Of a stretch of 43,848 bases of DNA, positions 26,460-33,531 are shown piece after piece. The notes below the pieces were generated by a model. The model was not told where the DNA came from. It did no database searches and saw nothing but the letters and a program-made list of their open reading frames with translations. The stretch covers positions 1-43,848 of the forward strand of contig JAERTE010000031.1 in NCBI GenBank assembly GCA_016845145.1. The letters are read 5' to 3'. Origin of the DNA: Rhodospirillaceae bacterium. Its GTDB lineage: Bacteria; Pseudomonadota; Alphaproteobacteria; Rhodospirillales; Casp-alpha2. Each line of letters begins with the position of its first letter. The first letter of the stretch is position 1. Made by a program: the position numbers and the translations under genes.

Positions 26460-26584
26460 ATGTCCCATGTGGGTCATTAGCGCCATTCGCGGGCATAGAA
26501 AATTGTGGTCCGAAGCTGAGGGGCAAGCCGCCATCAATCTCGCAGATTTCGACCGCCGGGGAATCTAAGGCTGGTTTGCCTTCT
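26460..26584 (+). repeat. Dispersed repeat, copy D, left part
   Basis: This is the left part of a repeat also present at 27782-27930, 41426-41572 and 43698-43848. The shared core is AAAATTGnGGTCCGAAGCTGA, preceded about 45 bases earlier by a GGGTCA block. The copy is interrupted at 26585 by a MITE-like element and resumes at 26801. Confidence 0.65.
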
Positions 26585-26800
26585 ATTCTGTTGCAAAACT
26601 CAAAATTTGTGAGGGTCAAGATTTTCGCCAAAAGCCTACTTCACCAAGAACAGAAACTAAATTGCGTCCATACACTGCTCAGGGCATCACACGGTGAAAA
26701 CTCGATCTATTGGCCGTCCCCCCAGCCGAAATTTTGAGGTGCTCCTTGAAGCCGCTGAATTTCTTGAGGCTCCTACAAAATCAGAGTTTTGCAACAGAAT
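26585..26800 (+). mobile_element. 216-bp MITE-like element with IS6-type termini
   Basis: The ends are perfect 17-bp inverted repeats, ATTCTGTTGCAAAACTC on the left and its reverse complement on the right, with weaker similarity further inside (ATTTTGT-like). The inner CTGTTGCAAA is the known conserved terminus of IS6-family insertion sequences. No transposase is encoded; the short frame inside has no support. It lies inside a dispersed repeat. A clear 8-bp target duplication was not seen, so the insertion is old or the flanks were altered. Confidence 0.6.
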
Positions 26801-26832
26801 CCCCTCAGCAGCGGAAGGAAATCTCCTTCGGC
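26801..26832 (+). repeat. Dispersed repeat, copy D, right part
   Basis: The segment CTCAGCAGCGGAAGGAAAT matches the right end of the other copies (for example TTCAGCAGCGGACGGAATT at 43818-43836) and resumes the copy that breaks off at 26584. Confidence 0.55.
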
Positions 26833-26895
26833 CGGGACCGACCTTATTAGCCAATTCCGGAAATCGCGTCTTGAGTTACGAGATTGCCTAAGATG

Positions 26896-27699
26896 CTATT
26901 GGACGTGATTGGCGATGGCCGCAGCTACATGGTTTGGATGGGTAACTGGAGCCATATGCCGAGCACCCTCAATGGTCACCTTCCTTGAGTTTGGGATGTG
27001 TTCGTGAAGTATTTTGCAGACCAGACGCTCTGGCATAGTCGTATGACTGCCGACGATGACGAGTGTTGGCATGGTAAAGCCGGATAAATTCTGCAATGTG
27101 GACGGATTTTCCGATAAAGCTTTCCACATAACGCTCAGTTTGTCCGACATACTCAAAATGCGAGATTGAACAGTTTCTGGCAAGCTATGCCATCTTCCTT
27201 CTTCGTTATAAAAATCGATGAACCTCTGCCAGGCTTCGCGCTCGCGTCCGTTTTCAATGTCCTCGAAAAACGTATGATATAAATTAGTCAGCCAATAAAA
27301 AACTTCGGTTTCCCCAGCCTGGTCCAACAAGCGAACATTTTGGGGCTCGATAAGGGTAAGAGTATCCACGAGCTCGGGCATCATAACCGCGAGGCGAGTG
27401 GCGACCGCCCCTCCGTACGAATGTCCCACCACATGGGCCTTTTCCGCTCGGGACCGTATCAGAAAAGCACACATTTCTGCTTCGCAGTCTAAGGAGTAAG
27501 GGCCGGGCCCCATCCAATCGCTAGACTTTCCCCGAAAAAATAGATCAGGCGATAGGCATTGCAGATCGGCGGCAAGTATTTCTGTCACGCCGCGCCAGTC
27601 TCCGCCACGGCCCGGACCGGTATGCAAAAATAGAGTCAATTTGCCATTGCCGCTTTCGGTGTAATGAATGTCGGCACCACCAAATTTCACGAACGCCAT
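26896..27699 (-). CDS. Alpha/beta hydrolase
   Basis: A 267-residue alpha/beta-hydrolase-fold enzyme. The oxyanion region is FLHTGPGRGGDW, the nucleophile elbow is VVGHSYGGAVA, and the likely catalytic histidine is in EGARHMAPVTHP. No signal peptide. GGGGGA lies about 6 bases before the ATG. It is the only minus-strand gene between repeats and appears lower in GC than the flanking operons, which suggests an acquired gene. The substrate is not evident; esterases, epoxide hydrolases and C-C hydrolases share this pattern. Confidence 0.9.
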   Translation of the reverse strand: MAFVKFGGADIHYTESGNGKLTLFLHTGPGRGGDWRGVTEILAADLQCLSPDLFFRGKSSDWMGPGPYSLDCEAEMCAFLIRSRAEKAHVVGHSYGGAVATRLAVMMPELVDTLTLIEPQNVRLLDQAGETEVFYWLTNLYHTFFEDIENGREREAWQRFIDFYNEEGRWHSLPETVQSRILSMSDKLSVMWKALSENPSTLQNLSGFTMPTLVIVGSHTTMPERLVCKILHEHIPNSRKVTIEGARHMAPVTHPNHVAAAIANHVQ

Positions 27700-27781
27700 G
27701 CCAGTCCCCCACCGGTTCTACAAAGAACCTCAACTCCCGTATCACGCAAGTGTACTCAGATATCCGAAGAGCGTAAACTTT

Positions 27782-27930
27782 CGCCCCGGGTGAATGAGCA
27801 GCCTATCCGGGTTTGGGAAATTATGGTCCGAAGTCGAGGGCTGAACTGCCGTAATTCTCGGAAATTACTATCTCCGACAAAATCGTCTCGGCTTCGCCGT
27901 CAGCACCGGAAGGAATTAACCGCTGCCATT
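27782..27930 (+). repeat. Dispersed repeat, copy A
   Basis: A full copy of the repeat, about 149 bp: an early CCGGGTGA block, the central AAATTATGGTCCGAAG, then GGCTTCGCCGTCAGCACCGG and AAGGAATTAACCG at the right. It lies in the gap between the hydrolase and the first rhodanese gene. The rest of that gap holds a short inverted repeat TTGCGT/ACGCAA (28044-28063) about 37 bases before the rhodanese start. Confidence 0.7.
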
Positions 27931-28099
27931 GACGGGCGAGAAGTGCCACAAAGGGACGTTGAGATGTCACGCGGTCCCCGCCTGTTTGCAATAGATACCA
28001 CCCCATGAAATTTCGATGATGTTAGCTTGGGTGCGATTGAAAGTTGCGTCGCGATGTACGCAATACCTGTGAAATATCCTAAAAATGGGAGGCTTCGAG

Positions 28100-29062
28100 A
28101 TGAATAGAACGTTATCCAAGCGCGGCTGGTTAGTTCACGCGTTGGCTGTTTTCACCATTGTCGGTTTCGGATTGGGGTTGGCGCCGGCACAGGCTGCCAA
28201 CCTGCCCGGTCCCCTGGTGGATGCTTCATGGCTCAAGCAGCATAAAGGAGAAGTTGTGCTTCTCGACGTTCGGAAAAAGGCGAAAAATTTTGAAGCTCAC
28301 GGTCACATTCCGGGCGCCGTCCTGGTTCCGTGGAAACAGGTTCGCGGCAAGAAGAAGATCGACGGTGTCGAGTACATCAAGATGCTTCCCAGTGCTACGA
28401 GCTTCACCCGCCTGATGAAAGTCAGTGGTGTCAACAAGGACAGTGCCGTGGTCATCACCACCAACGGCCTCTCTTCAAAGGATGTGTTCTTTGGGACGCG
28501 CCTCTATTGGCAGATGAAATACTATGGCCACAAAAACGTCGCCATGCTGGACGGCGGAAATGCGGCGTGGGCACAGGCCAAACTGCCGATGAGCAAGGAT
28601 AAACCCGGCAAGGTGAAAGGCGGCAACTGGAGCGCCGGTGCCGAAAACAAGGACTTACTCGCATCGACGATGGACGTCGCGGGACTGATCAAGAGCGGCG
28701 CATCCACCTTGGTCGATGCCCGCACCCTCGATTATCACTTGGGGCTCGAGCAAAAGAAGAAATACGTCTATCAGGCCGGTCATCTCCCCGGCTCCAAGCT
28801 GGTTCCCCATGACATTCTCGTCACGCACGGGAAAGCCGCAAAATTCCGCGATGCCGGGCAGCTCAAGTCGACGCTCGCCGCCATGGGTGTCGATCTCAGC
28901 GCCGCCAATGTCGCTTATTGCAACAGCGGTCATCTGGGAAGCGGGCTTTGGTTCGTGCTTCATGAACTTGCCGGAAACGATAGCGCCACGCTCTATGACG
29001 GCTCCATGCATGCCTGGACCAAGGACAAGAGCCGCCCCGTCACGGCAATGAAGCTTAATTAA
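28100..29062 (+). CDS. Exported two-domain rhodanese (sulfurtransferase)
   Basis: A 320-residue protein with a signal peptide (about residues 1-32, ending APAQA) followed by two rhodanese domains. The first (DASWLKQHKG, LLDVR, GHIPGAVLVPW) lacks a cysteine at the active loop; the second carries Cys274 in VAYCNSGHLGS, so only that one is catalytic. It would move sulfane sulfur, for example from thiosulfate, in the periplasm. GGGAGG lies 7 bases before the ATG at 28100. It heads the sulfur locus and is similar in plan to the rhodanese at 33532. A hairpin follows its stop codon. Confidence 0.92.
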   Translation: MNRTLSKRGWLVHALAVFTIVGFGLGLAPAQAANLPGPLVDASWLKQHKGEVVLLDVRKKAKNFEAHGHIPGAVLVPWKQVRGKKKIDGVEYIKMLPSATSFTRLMKVSGVNKDSAVVITTNGLSSKDVFFGTRLYWQMKYYGHKNVAMLDGGNAAWAQAKLPMSKDKPGKVKGGNWSAGAENKDLLASTMDVAGLIKSGASTLVDARTLDYHLGLEQKKKYVYQAGHLPGSKLVPHDILVTHGKAAKFRDAGQLKSTLAAMGVDLSAANVAYCNSGHLGSGLWFVLHELAGNDSATLYDGSMHAWTKDKSRPVTAMKLN

Positions 29063-29087
29063 ACAGCCCAACCAAACCCGTCACGTG

Positions 29088-29120
29088 ATTGCCGGCAGAG
29101 TCGATATCGCTGCCGGCAAT
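29088..29120. terminator. 11-bp perfect stem-loop between convergent genes
   Basis: Arms ATTGCCGGCAG and CTGCCGGCAAT with an 11-base loop lie between the rhodanese gene and the convergent regulator gene. Its symmetric position suggests it ends both transcripts, although the T-tract is poor. Confidence 0.6.
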
Positions 29121-29143
29121 TCGCGTTTAGGCCTTTAGGGCGC

Positions 29144-29443
29144 TCAATCGGTGTAGATGTTGATGTACTTGAGGCAGATCACCCGGAGACACGAGGCGAG
29201 GTTTTTCTCGTTGGCCACCAGGCACTGATCATGGATGGTCTCGATCAGTTCGGGCAATGTGACGTTGCGGTTGTCGGCCATGAATTCGAGCACGTTCCAG
29301 AAGGCGCGCTCCAAACGGATAGTCGTCGAATGGCCATGAATCCTGAACCCGCGCTTCTGCGGCACGAATTCTTCAATCTGCTCGGTACTGCATGCATTGA
29401 GCATGTGATCGAGCATGTCCCTGTTTTCAATGTAGATCGACAT
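29144..29443 (-). CDS. Ribbon-helix-helix domain regulator
   Basis: A 99-residue protein. The C-terminal two thirds match the RHH_4-type ribbon-helix-helix domain: GHSTTIRLERAFWNVLEFMA is the strand and first helix, and VTLPELIETIHDQC followed by NLASCLRVICLKYI the second part. The ATG at 29441-29443 has GGAG 9 to 12 bases upstream, whereas the ATG three codons earlier directly abuts it. A good sigma-70 promoter lies just upstream and overlaps one arm of a perfect inverted repeat, so the protein probably regulates itself and the divergent yeeE/tusA operon. Confidence 0.8.
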   Translation of the reverse strand: MSIYIENRDMLDHMLNACSTEQIEEFVPQKRGFRIHGHSTTIRLERAFWNVLEFMADNRNVTLPELIETIHDQCLVANEKNLASCLRVICLKYINIYTD

Positions 29444-29470
29444 GGGCACCATCCTCTCCGATCAGGCCCA

Positions 29471-29498
29471 ATTGTAAACCAGCGGCCGGGGTTGGCAA
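29471..29498 (-). promoter_or_regulatory. Promoter of the ribbon-helix-helix regulator gene
   Basis: On the minus strand a -35 TTGCCA (29493-29498) and a -10 TACAAT (29471-29476) are 16 bases apart. The -35 overlaps the left arm of the inverted repeat at 29488-29560. Confidence 0.55.
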
Positions 29499-29560
29499 TA
29501 AATACCACCACCCAATAGGGCTAGGGTATACTATCAAGCCTGTTCGAAAATGCCAACCCC
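29488..29560. promoter_or_regulatory. Paired 10-bp operator candidate in the divergent control region
   Basis: GGGGTTGGCA (29488-29497) and its exact reverse complement TGCCAACCCC (29551-29560) are 63 bases apart start to start, about six helical turns. A -10-like TATACT for the rightward operon lies between them at 29527-29532. The spacing would let two regulator dimers face the same side of the DNA. Confidence 0.5.
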
Positions 29561-29596
29561 AGACAACCTTAAGGAAATCCCGAGGCTATCAAGAAT

Positions 29597-30094
29597 ATGA
29601 GCGAGTTTTTCAAGAAGACCCTGGACCCGGTCATTGCCCTCGCCGCGATCGCCGTTCTCGATATCTTTCTGTTTCTGTTGGTCGGCGCCTGGACCGTGGG
29701 CGGCGGCGAAACCATGATGACGGGCCTGGCGGCGCAATTTTTGATGGGCGAAGAGGCGCTCGAGCGGATTCCCTTCTGGTCTTTAGTGTTCAAGCCCGAC
29801 GCCGGTTATTGGAAAATCTACATCTCGCTCGGCATGCTGTTTGGTGCCATTGTCGGCGCGGTGGCGAGCAAGGAGTTCTACCTGCGCTTGCCGAAACGGC
29901 TTTCGGAATGGGTGCTGATCACCGTTGGCGGTCTGTTGATGGGGGTCGGTATCCGCCTGGCTTTCGTTTGCAATGTCTCGACCTTCTTTGGCCTGACGCC
30001 GGAAATGAATCTTGGCGGTTATCTCTCGATCAGCGGCATCATCGCCGGCGCTTGGGTTGGATCGATGATCTACAAGAAGATTCTGGAGGGATGA
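29597..30094 (+). CDS. YeeE/YedE-type transporter, part equivalent to the C-terminal half of TsuA
   Basis: A 165-residue membrane protein with four helices. YWKIYISLGMLFGAIVGAVA, KEFYLRLPKRL and GGLLMGVGIRLAFVCNVSTF correspond to the C-terminal half of the E. coli thiosulfate transporter YeeE (TsuA), where a conserved cysteine lies at the same place (here Cys125). The partner gene that follows after 4 bases corresponds to the N-terminal half. Together they should form one transporter. The gene has only a weak ribosome-binding site. Confidence 0.85.
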   Translation: MSEFFKKTLDPVIALAAIAVLDIFLFLLVGAWTVGGGETMMTGLAAQFLMGEEALERIPFWSLVFKPDAGYWKIYISLGMLFGAIVGAVASKEFYLRLPKRLSEWVLITVGGLLMGVGIRLAFVCNVSTFFGLTPEMNLGGYLSISGIIAGAWVGSMIYKKILEG

Positions 30095-30098
30095 GAAG

Positions 30099-30761
30099 AT
30101 GATGGACACGGCCATCGGTGAATGCCTCGTCGCCTTCATGTTCGGCTCCTTCGTCGGGCTTTTGGTGCAACGCTCACGGTTTTGCAACACAGCCGCGCTA
30201 CGGGACGCCATCTTGTTCAAGACCTTCCGCAACGCCAAGGCGCTGTTGGTCGCGATGATGATCCTGACCATAGGGTTCACTACCTTCATCACCTTCGGCG
30301 AAGGCAACCCCATGCACTTCGATGTCGGGCTCAACCAGGTGGTGGGGCTGTTCCTGTTCGGCGTCGGCATGGTGTTGGCCGGTGCGTGTACGGTTTCCAC
30401 ATGGGTCAAGACCGGCGAGGGCAATGTCGGCGCGCTGTGGGCCCTCCTGTTCACCTTCATCGGCATGTTCCTGTTCTCACTCGCTTGGTCTGCCAACTAC
30501 TGGCCGCCGGCAGCATCAAGCATGACCGGTGAACCGAACCTGGAAGCCCTGCAGCTGGGCTATTCCAACGCCGGCACGCTGCAGGAGAAATTTGGCATTC
30601 CGGCGATCATCTTCGGTATCCTGCAGACCTTGGTGCTGGCCGGAATCTATTGGGCCATCCGTCGCAAGGAAGACGCCCAGCATGCGCGCCACGAAGCGGC
30701 ACTGAAGAAAAAGGCGGTGAAGAGCGAGGCGGCGACCGCGGAAGCCGCCCCGGCAGAGTAA
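30099..30761 (+). CDS. YeeE/YedE-type transporter, part equivalent to the N-terminal half of TsuA
   Basis: A 220-residue membrane protein with about five helices. VQRSRFCNTAALRD (Cys29) and GMVLAGACTVSTW (Cys97) match the two cysteine regions of the N-terminal half of E. coli YeeE (TsuA), where the cysteines relay thiosulfate through the pore. The C-terminal tail, Lys-rich then Glu/Ala-rich, is an addition likely to lie in the cytoplasm. With the preceding gene all three transporter cysteines of the family are present. Confidence 0.87.
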   Translation: MMDTAIGECLVAFMFGSFVGLLVQRSRFCNTAALRDAILFKTFRNAKALLVAMMILTIGFTTFITFGEGNPMHFDVGLNQVVGLFLFGVGMVLAGACTVSTWVKTGEGNVGALWALLFTFIGMFLFSLAWSANYWPPAASSMTGEPNLEALQLGYSNAGTLQEKFGIPAIIFGILQTLVLAGIYWAIRRKEDAQHARHEAALKKKAVKSEAATAEAAPAE

Positions 30762-30795
30762 TGTGGTAGGGTCAGCATCGGAAAGGAAACAAATT

Positions 30796-31107
30796 ATGGG
30801 ATTGTTCGGGTTTGGCAAAAAAGATGAGGATGCGCCGGCCGCGCCGGCCGGGGAAGTGACGCTGAGCGACGGCAGCACCTATACGGTTGCCAAGGTCGTG
30901 GATTGCCTTGGTGATTCGTGCCCGCGCCCGCAATTGATGACCAAAAAAGCGATCAAGGACGCGGCATCGGGCGATGTTATTGAGGTGAAGGTGGACAATC
31001 CCTCTTCCATGGAGGCAATCCCGCCTTTGATGGACGAATTGGACGCCGCCCACCTGGAGACGATCAAGGCGGATCGTTGCTGGGAAATCTACGTCCAGAA
31101 GGACTGA
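30796..31107 (+). CDS. TusA-family sulfur carrier protein
   Basis: A 103-residue TusA protein. The sulfur-carrying cysteine is Cys42 in DSCPRPQLMTKKAI, with the family CPxP motif, and a second cysteine (Cys37) lies five residues before. The first 30 residues are an extra N-terminal extension compared with the usual 75-80-residue TusA. YeeE transporters are known to work with an adjacent TusA-like YeeD, which accepts imported sulfur; here the gene follows the transporter pair. The ATG at 30796 has GGAAA upstream. Confidence 0.92.
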   Translation: MGLFGFGKKDEDAPAAPAGEVTLSDGSTYTVAKVVDCLGDSCPRPQLMTKKAIKDAASGDVIEVKVDNPSSMEAIPPLMDELDAAHLETIKADRCWEIYVQKD

Positions 31108-31133
31108 ACGCATTTTTTGAAGGAGTCGCCAAA

Positions 31134-31340
31134 TTGGTCTTGGACGTCATCACGAAAGGGTTCGCGGCGCTGGTCTCGGCATTGAGCCTGGCGGTGCTGA
31201 TCTATGTCTACGCCGTGCCGCTCGATAGCATGCAGAAAACACGCGACGGGGCGCCGCATTTTGCGCCGCAGGTGATCCATCCAGAAACCGGCGAGTCGGT
31301 CGAACTCGGCAGGCTGATCCGACACTACCGGGGAGATTGA
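31134..31340 (+). CDS. Small membrane protein, 68 residues
   Basis: A single-pass membrane protein starting at TTG 31134, which has GAAGGAG 8 bases upstream; earlier in-frame starts lie inside the tusA gene. One helix (GFAALVSALSLAVLIYVYAV) is followed by a soluble tail of about 40 residues (PQVIHPETGESVELGRLIRH). No family is recognised. It is the first of three consecutive small membrane proteins in the sulfur operon. Confidence 0.65.
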   Translation: MVLDVITKGFAALVSALSLAVLIYVYAVPLDSMQKTRDGAPHFAPQVIHPETGESVELGRLIRHYRGD

Positions 31341-31344
31341 ACTC

Positions 31345-31425
31345 ATGGATTTCGAAACCATCGTCCATATCGCCATGTTCTTCATCGCGTTCGGCGCCAT
31401 GTACACCAGTTTCCTGAAGGACTGA
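31345..31425 (+). CDS. 26-residue membrane microprotein
   Basis: A tiny frame that starts MDFETIVHIAMFFIAFGAMY and ends KD, with GGGGAG 8 bases before its ATG. It lies 4 bases after the preceding gene and 10 bases before the next, so it fits the operon exactly. Nearly the whole peptide is one hydrophobic helix. It may stabilise a membrane complex, as known for small subunits of respiratory complexes. It is short enough to be missed by gene finders; real translation is inferred. Confidence 0.6.
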   Translation: MDFETIVHIAMFFIAFGAMYTSFLKD

Positions 31426-31435
31426 GGAGTCACCC

Positions 31436-31705
31436 ATGGATCGCGCCAGTATCGTATTTTGCACCATTTCGCTGATTGGCTCGCTCATTATTGCGGCCTT
31501 GGCCTATCCCTTCGCCGCCCTCAGCCCGGCGGACCTTGCCACTTGGCGCACACCGGTCGAGGCGGATGCGATGGCGGACGTCAACCTCGGCGACTTCGGG
31601 TCCGTGAGCGTGCTTGAATTGATCGACTACTACATGGAAAACCCGCCGACTCCACCGGTTGTCGGCGCGGCACCGGAACGCGAAGTTCGGTTCCAGGGCT
31701 GCTGA
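31436..31705 (+). CDS. Small membrane protein with a terminal cysteine, 89 residues
   Basis: One N-terminal membrane helix (IVFCTISLIGSLIIAALAYP) and a soluble acidic region, probably periplasmic, ending in Arg-Phe-Gln-Gly-Cys with cysteine as the last residue. A C-terminal cysteine on a flexible end is the arrangement used by sulfur carriers such as SoxY (GGCGG) and DsrC, so this protein might carry sulfane sulfur; this is inference, as no homology to either is visible. GGAG lies 7 bases before the ATG. Confidence 0.7.
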   Translation: MDRASIVFCTISLIGSLIIAALAYPFAALSPADLATWRTPVEADAMADVNLGDFGSVSVLELIDYYMENPPTPPVVGAAPEREVRFQGC

Positions 31706-31714
31706 GGCCACTCC

Positions 31715-32710
31715 GTGCCGTTTTGCCGTTCTCCTGTCATCCTGGTTTTCGGTGCTGTGTTGCTGATGCTCTTGTGGGACGGCGAAGCGGCGGCCAGTGA
31801 TTTCACCTATGTGCGAAAAACCGACGCCATTCAGTCTGATTGGATCATCGCCGACAGCCGCTCGGCGGAATTGTGCGAGGAAAAGACCCTAGCCGGCGCT
31901 CGGTGCCTGCCGGCCGAGGACTTTTTCGGGCCGCACAGGCGCTTGCCGGCCATTGCTGATATTGCCTGGCTGTTGGGCACTGCTGGCTTGAGCGGGGAGG
32001 AAGAGGTCCTCGTGGTCGGCGACGATGCTACGGACCGAGATTTCGTTGCCGGGCTGCTCTACGTCATGGGGCAGGGCAAGGTCCGCATTCTGACCGAGCC
32101 CGTGAACCGCATAGCGGCTTCCGAGAAAGGGGCATTCGATGCCGGCATCCCGAGATCGCAGACACGTGAGCGCGTCTACACGGCACCGGTACGCGAAGGG
32201 ACGGTGATTTTCGGGCCTGAATTGTACCAAAGGCTTGTCCAGAACGTGCCGCCGCTGGTCCTCGACGGGCGCCCAGAGGATGCCTATTGGGGCAAGGCGA
32301 CAAAGGGTGCTCAACGCGGCGGACATTTGCCCGGTGCCGATCATCTGCCGGCATTGGGGCTTCGAGCCGCCATCGCACGTGGTGAATTCCCAGGACCTGC
32401 GCCTGCCAAGGGTCCTGTCGTCGTTTATGGTGAGAATACCCATGACGGCGTGGCCTATTTCACGCTCGTACGCGCGGGCCTTGGGCTTACTGCCCAGGTC
32501 TACCCGGCCGGATGGTCCGAATGGGCCGCCGCGTCCTGGCTGGCCGATGCAGTAACCTATCCCGCTGACGGCGATAAACGGGCTTCCTCGCGCGCTGCCC
32601 AGCCGACCGGGCAACGGAACTGGCATGTTCCCTCCTTGGCGGTGGGGGCGCTGGCTACTGGCGCCTTGCTGGCATTAGGCTTCGTTTTCGGACGGCGGAG
32701 GGCAACCTGA
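31715..32710 (+). CDS. Membrane-anchored rhodanese-like protein without the catalytic cysteine
   Basis: A 331-residue exported protein: a signal peptide (VILVFGAVLLMLLWDG), two rhodanese-like domains (WIIADSRSAEL...ARCLPAEDF; PLVLDGRPEDAYWGKA...GGHLPGADHLPA), and a C-terminal helix (VGALATGALLALGFVFG) with Arg tail that would hold it in the membrane. At the usual active-site position the sequence reads VVVYGENTHDG, without cysteine; the only cysteines of the mature protein are Cys54 and Cys64. It may be a scaffold or binding protein. The start is GTG 31715. The next gene begins within its stop codon (TGATG). Confidence 0.8.
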   Translation: MPFCRSPVILVFGAVLLMLLWDGEAAASDFTYVRKTDAIQSDWIIADSRSAELCEEKTLAGARCLPAEDFFGPHRRLPAIADIAWLLGTAGLSGEEEVLVVGDDATDRDFVAGLLYVMGQGKVRILTEPVNRIAASEKGAFDAGIPRSQTRERVYTAPVREGTVIFGPELYQRLVQNVPPLVLDGRPEDAYWGKATKGAQRGGHLPGADHLPALGLRAAIARGEFPGPAPAKGPVVVYGENTHDGVAYFTLVRAGLGLTAQVYPAGWSEWAAASWLADAVTYPADGDKRASSRAAQPTGQRNWHVPSLAVGALATGALLALGFVFGRRRAT

Positions 32711-32997
32711 TGGATGTGATGATCCTGGTCTCAAGCGCTGAAAGCCGTGATGTTTTCAAGGGGCTGGCGGCCGCGCTCAACCGTGCCGAAGCCAAGTGGG
32801 GCTGTTTTTTCACCAATGACGGCGCGGGCCTGGCAACGGATACAGATATCGTCGAGATTTTGTCCGGAAGCAACTGGGCCAACGTCTGTGAACTTTCCTG
32901 GGAACGTTTTGGCTCAGGCGCCTGCCCCATCGAGCTTGGCTCTCAGACGCAGAACTCCATGATGATGGGCGACGCCGTGCGCGTCGTCAGCCTGTAG
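32710..32997 (+). CDS. DsrE-family protein
   Basis: A 95-residue cytoplasmic protein of the DsrE/DsrF fold: MDVMILVSSAESRDVFKGLA starts the first strand and helix, and cysteines lie at positions 32, 60 and 72 (GSGACPIELGSQ). In DsrE and TusD the sulfur-carrying cysteine is in a comparable loop, so Cys72 is the best candidate. It starts by one-base overlap with the preceding gene. It forms a trio with the next two genes, in the same order as dsrE, dsrF and dsrH. Confidence 0.75.
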   Translation: MDVMILVSSAESRDVFKGLAAALNRAEAKWGCFFTNDGAGLATDTDIVEILSGSNWANVCELSWERFGSGACPIELGSQTQNSMMMGDAVRVVSL

Positions 32998-33007
32998 GGA
33001 GGGCGCA

Positions 33008-33286
33008 ATGGCGGAACGTGACATCCTGGTTCTGGCACGGCGCGATCACACGGAAGCCATGCGCGTTGCCTCGGGCCTGACGATTTTCGACCATCGGGTG
33101 CGTCTGGTGTTCCTGACCGGGCCCGTGGCCGAGACGCCGGAGAACCTGGAGCAGATCGAACTTTTGGAGATGTCGGAGATTTTGCCGGAAACGACGGTCG
33201 CGGAGATGTCCGATGATCTTAACCTTCTCGACGCGGACGCCCTGGCCGAGGCCATGACCGCCTGTGACCTGGTGATAAACCTGTAA
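33008..33286 (+). CDS. DsrF-like protein
   Basis: A 92-residue protein with the small alpha/beta fold of the DsrE/DsrF/DsrH group: DILVLARRDHTEAMRVASGL as first strand and helix, VRLVFLTGPV as second strand, and an acidic helix near the end (TACDLVINL). The single cysteine lies near the C-terminus. The AGGGAGGG preceding the start is a strong ribosome-binding site. Identification as DsrF-like rests on fold pattern and gene order. Confidence 0.6.
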   Translation: MAERDILVLARRDHTEAMRVASGLTIFDHRVRLVFLTGPVAETPENLEQIELLEMSEILPETTVAEMSDDLNLLDADALAEAMTACDLVINL

Positions 33287-33307
33287 ACGGGATTGAGGAG
33301 AATTTTC

Positions 33308-33493
33308 TTGTCTGTCATGGTTCTCGACACAGGCCTGTTTCCCGATCGCGAGACTGTCGACGCGGCGCTTCAGCAACTCGGTAATACGCATACCGTCACG
33401 CGCCACGACGTCTCGAAGATGACGCCGGACGATGCGGCGTGGGACGAACTGGTCAACGCCATTTTGAAAGCCGATAGGATCATCACGCTTTAA
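33308..33493 (+). CDS. Short DsrH-like protein
   Basis: A protein of 61 residues from the TTG at 33308, which has GAGGAG 7 bases upstream; an ATG three codons later is possible. VMVLDTGLFPDRETVDAAL and ILKADRIITL resemble the DsrH/TusB pattern, but no cysteine is present, in contrast to functional DsrH and TusB. It completes the DsrE/F/H-like trio. It may be a structural subunit only. Confidence 0.55.
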   Translation: MSVMVLDTGLFPDRETVDAALQQLGNTHTVTRHDVSKMTPDDAAWDELVNAILKADRIITL

Positions 33494-33531
33494 TGACAAA
33501 CCAACACGAAAGGATGGGAGGTACTTAATTC

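Noticed and set aside
26694..26891. Open frame of 65 codons crossing the MITE-like element
   Set aside because: It runs through the element end and the repeat, so its coding sequence is chance; no start signal is present.
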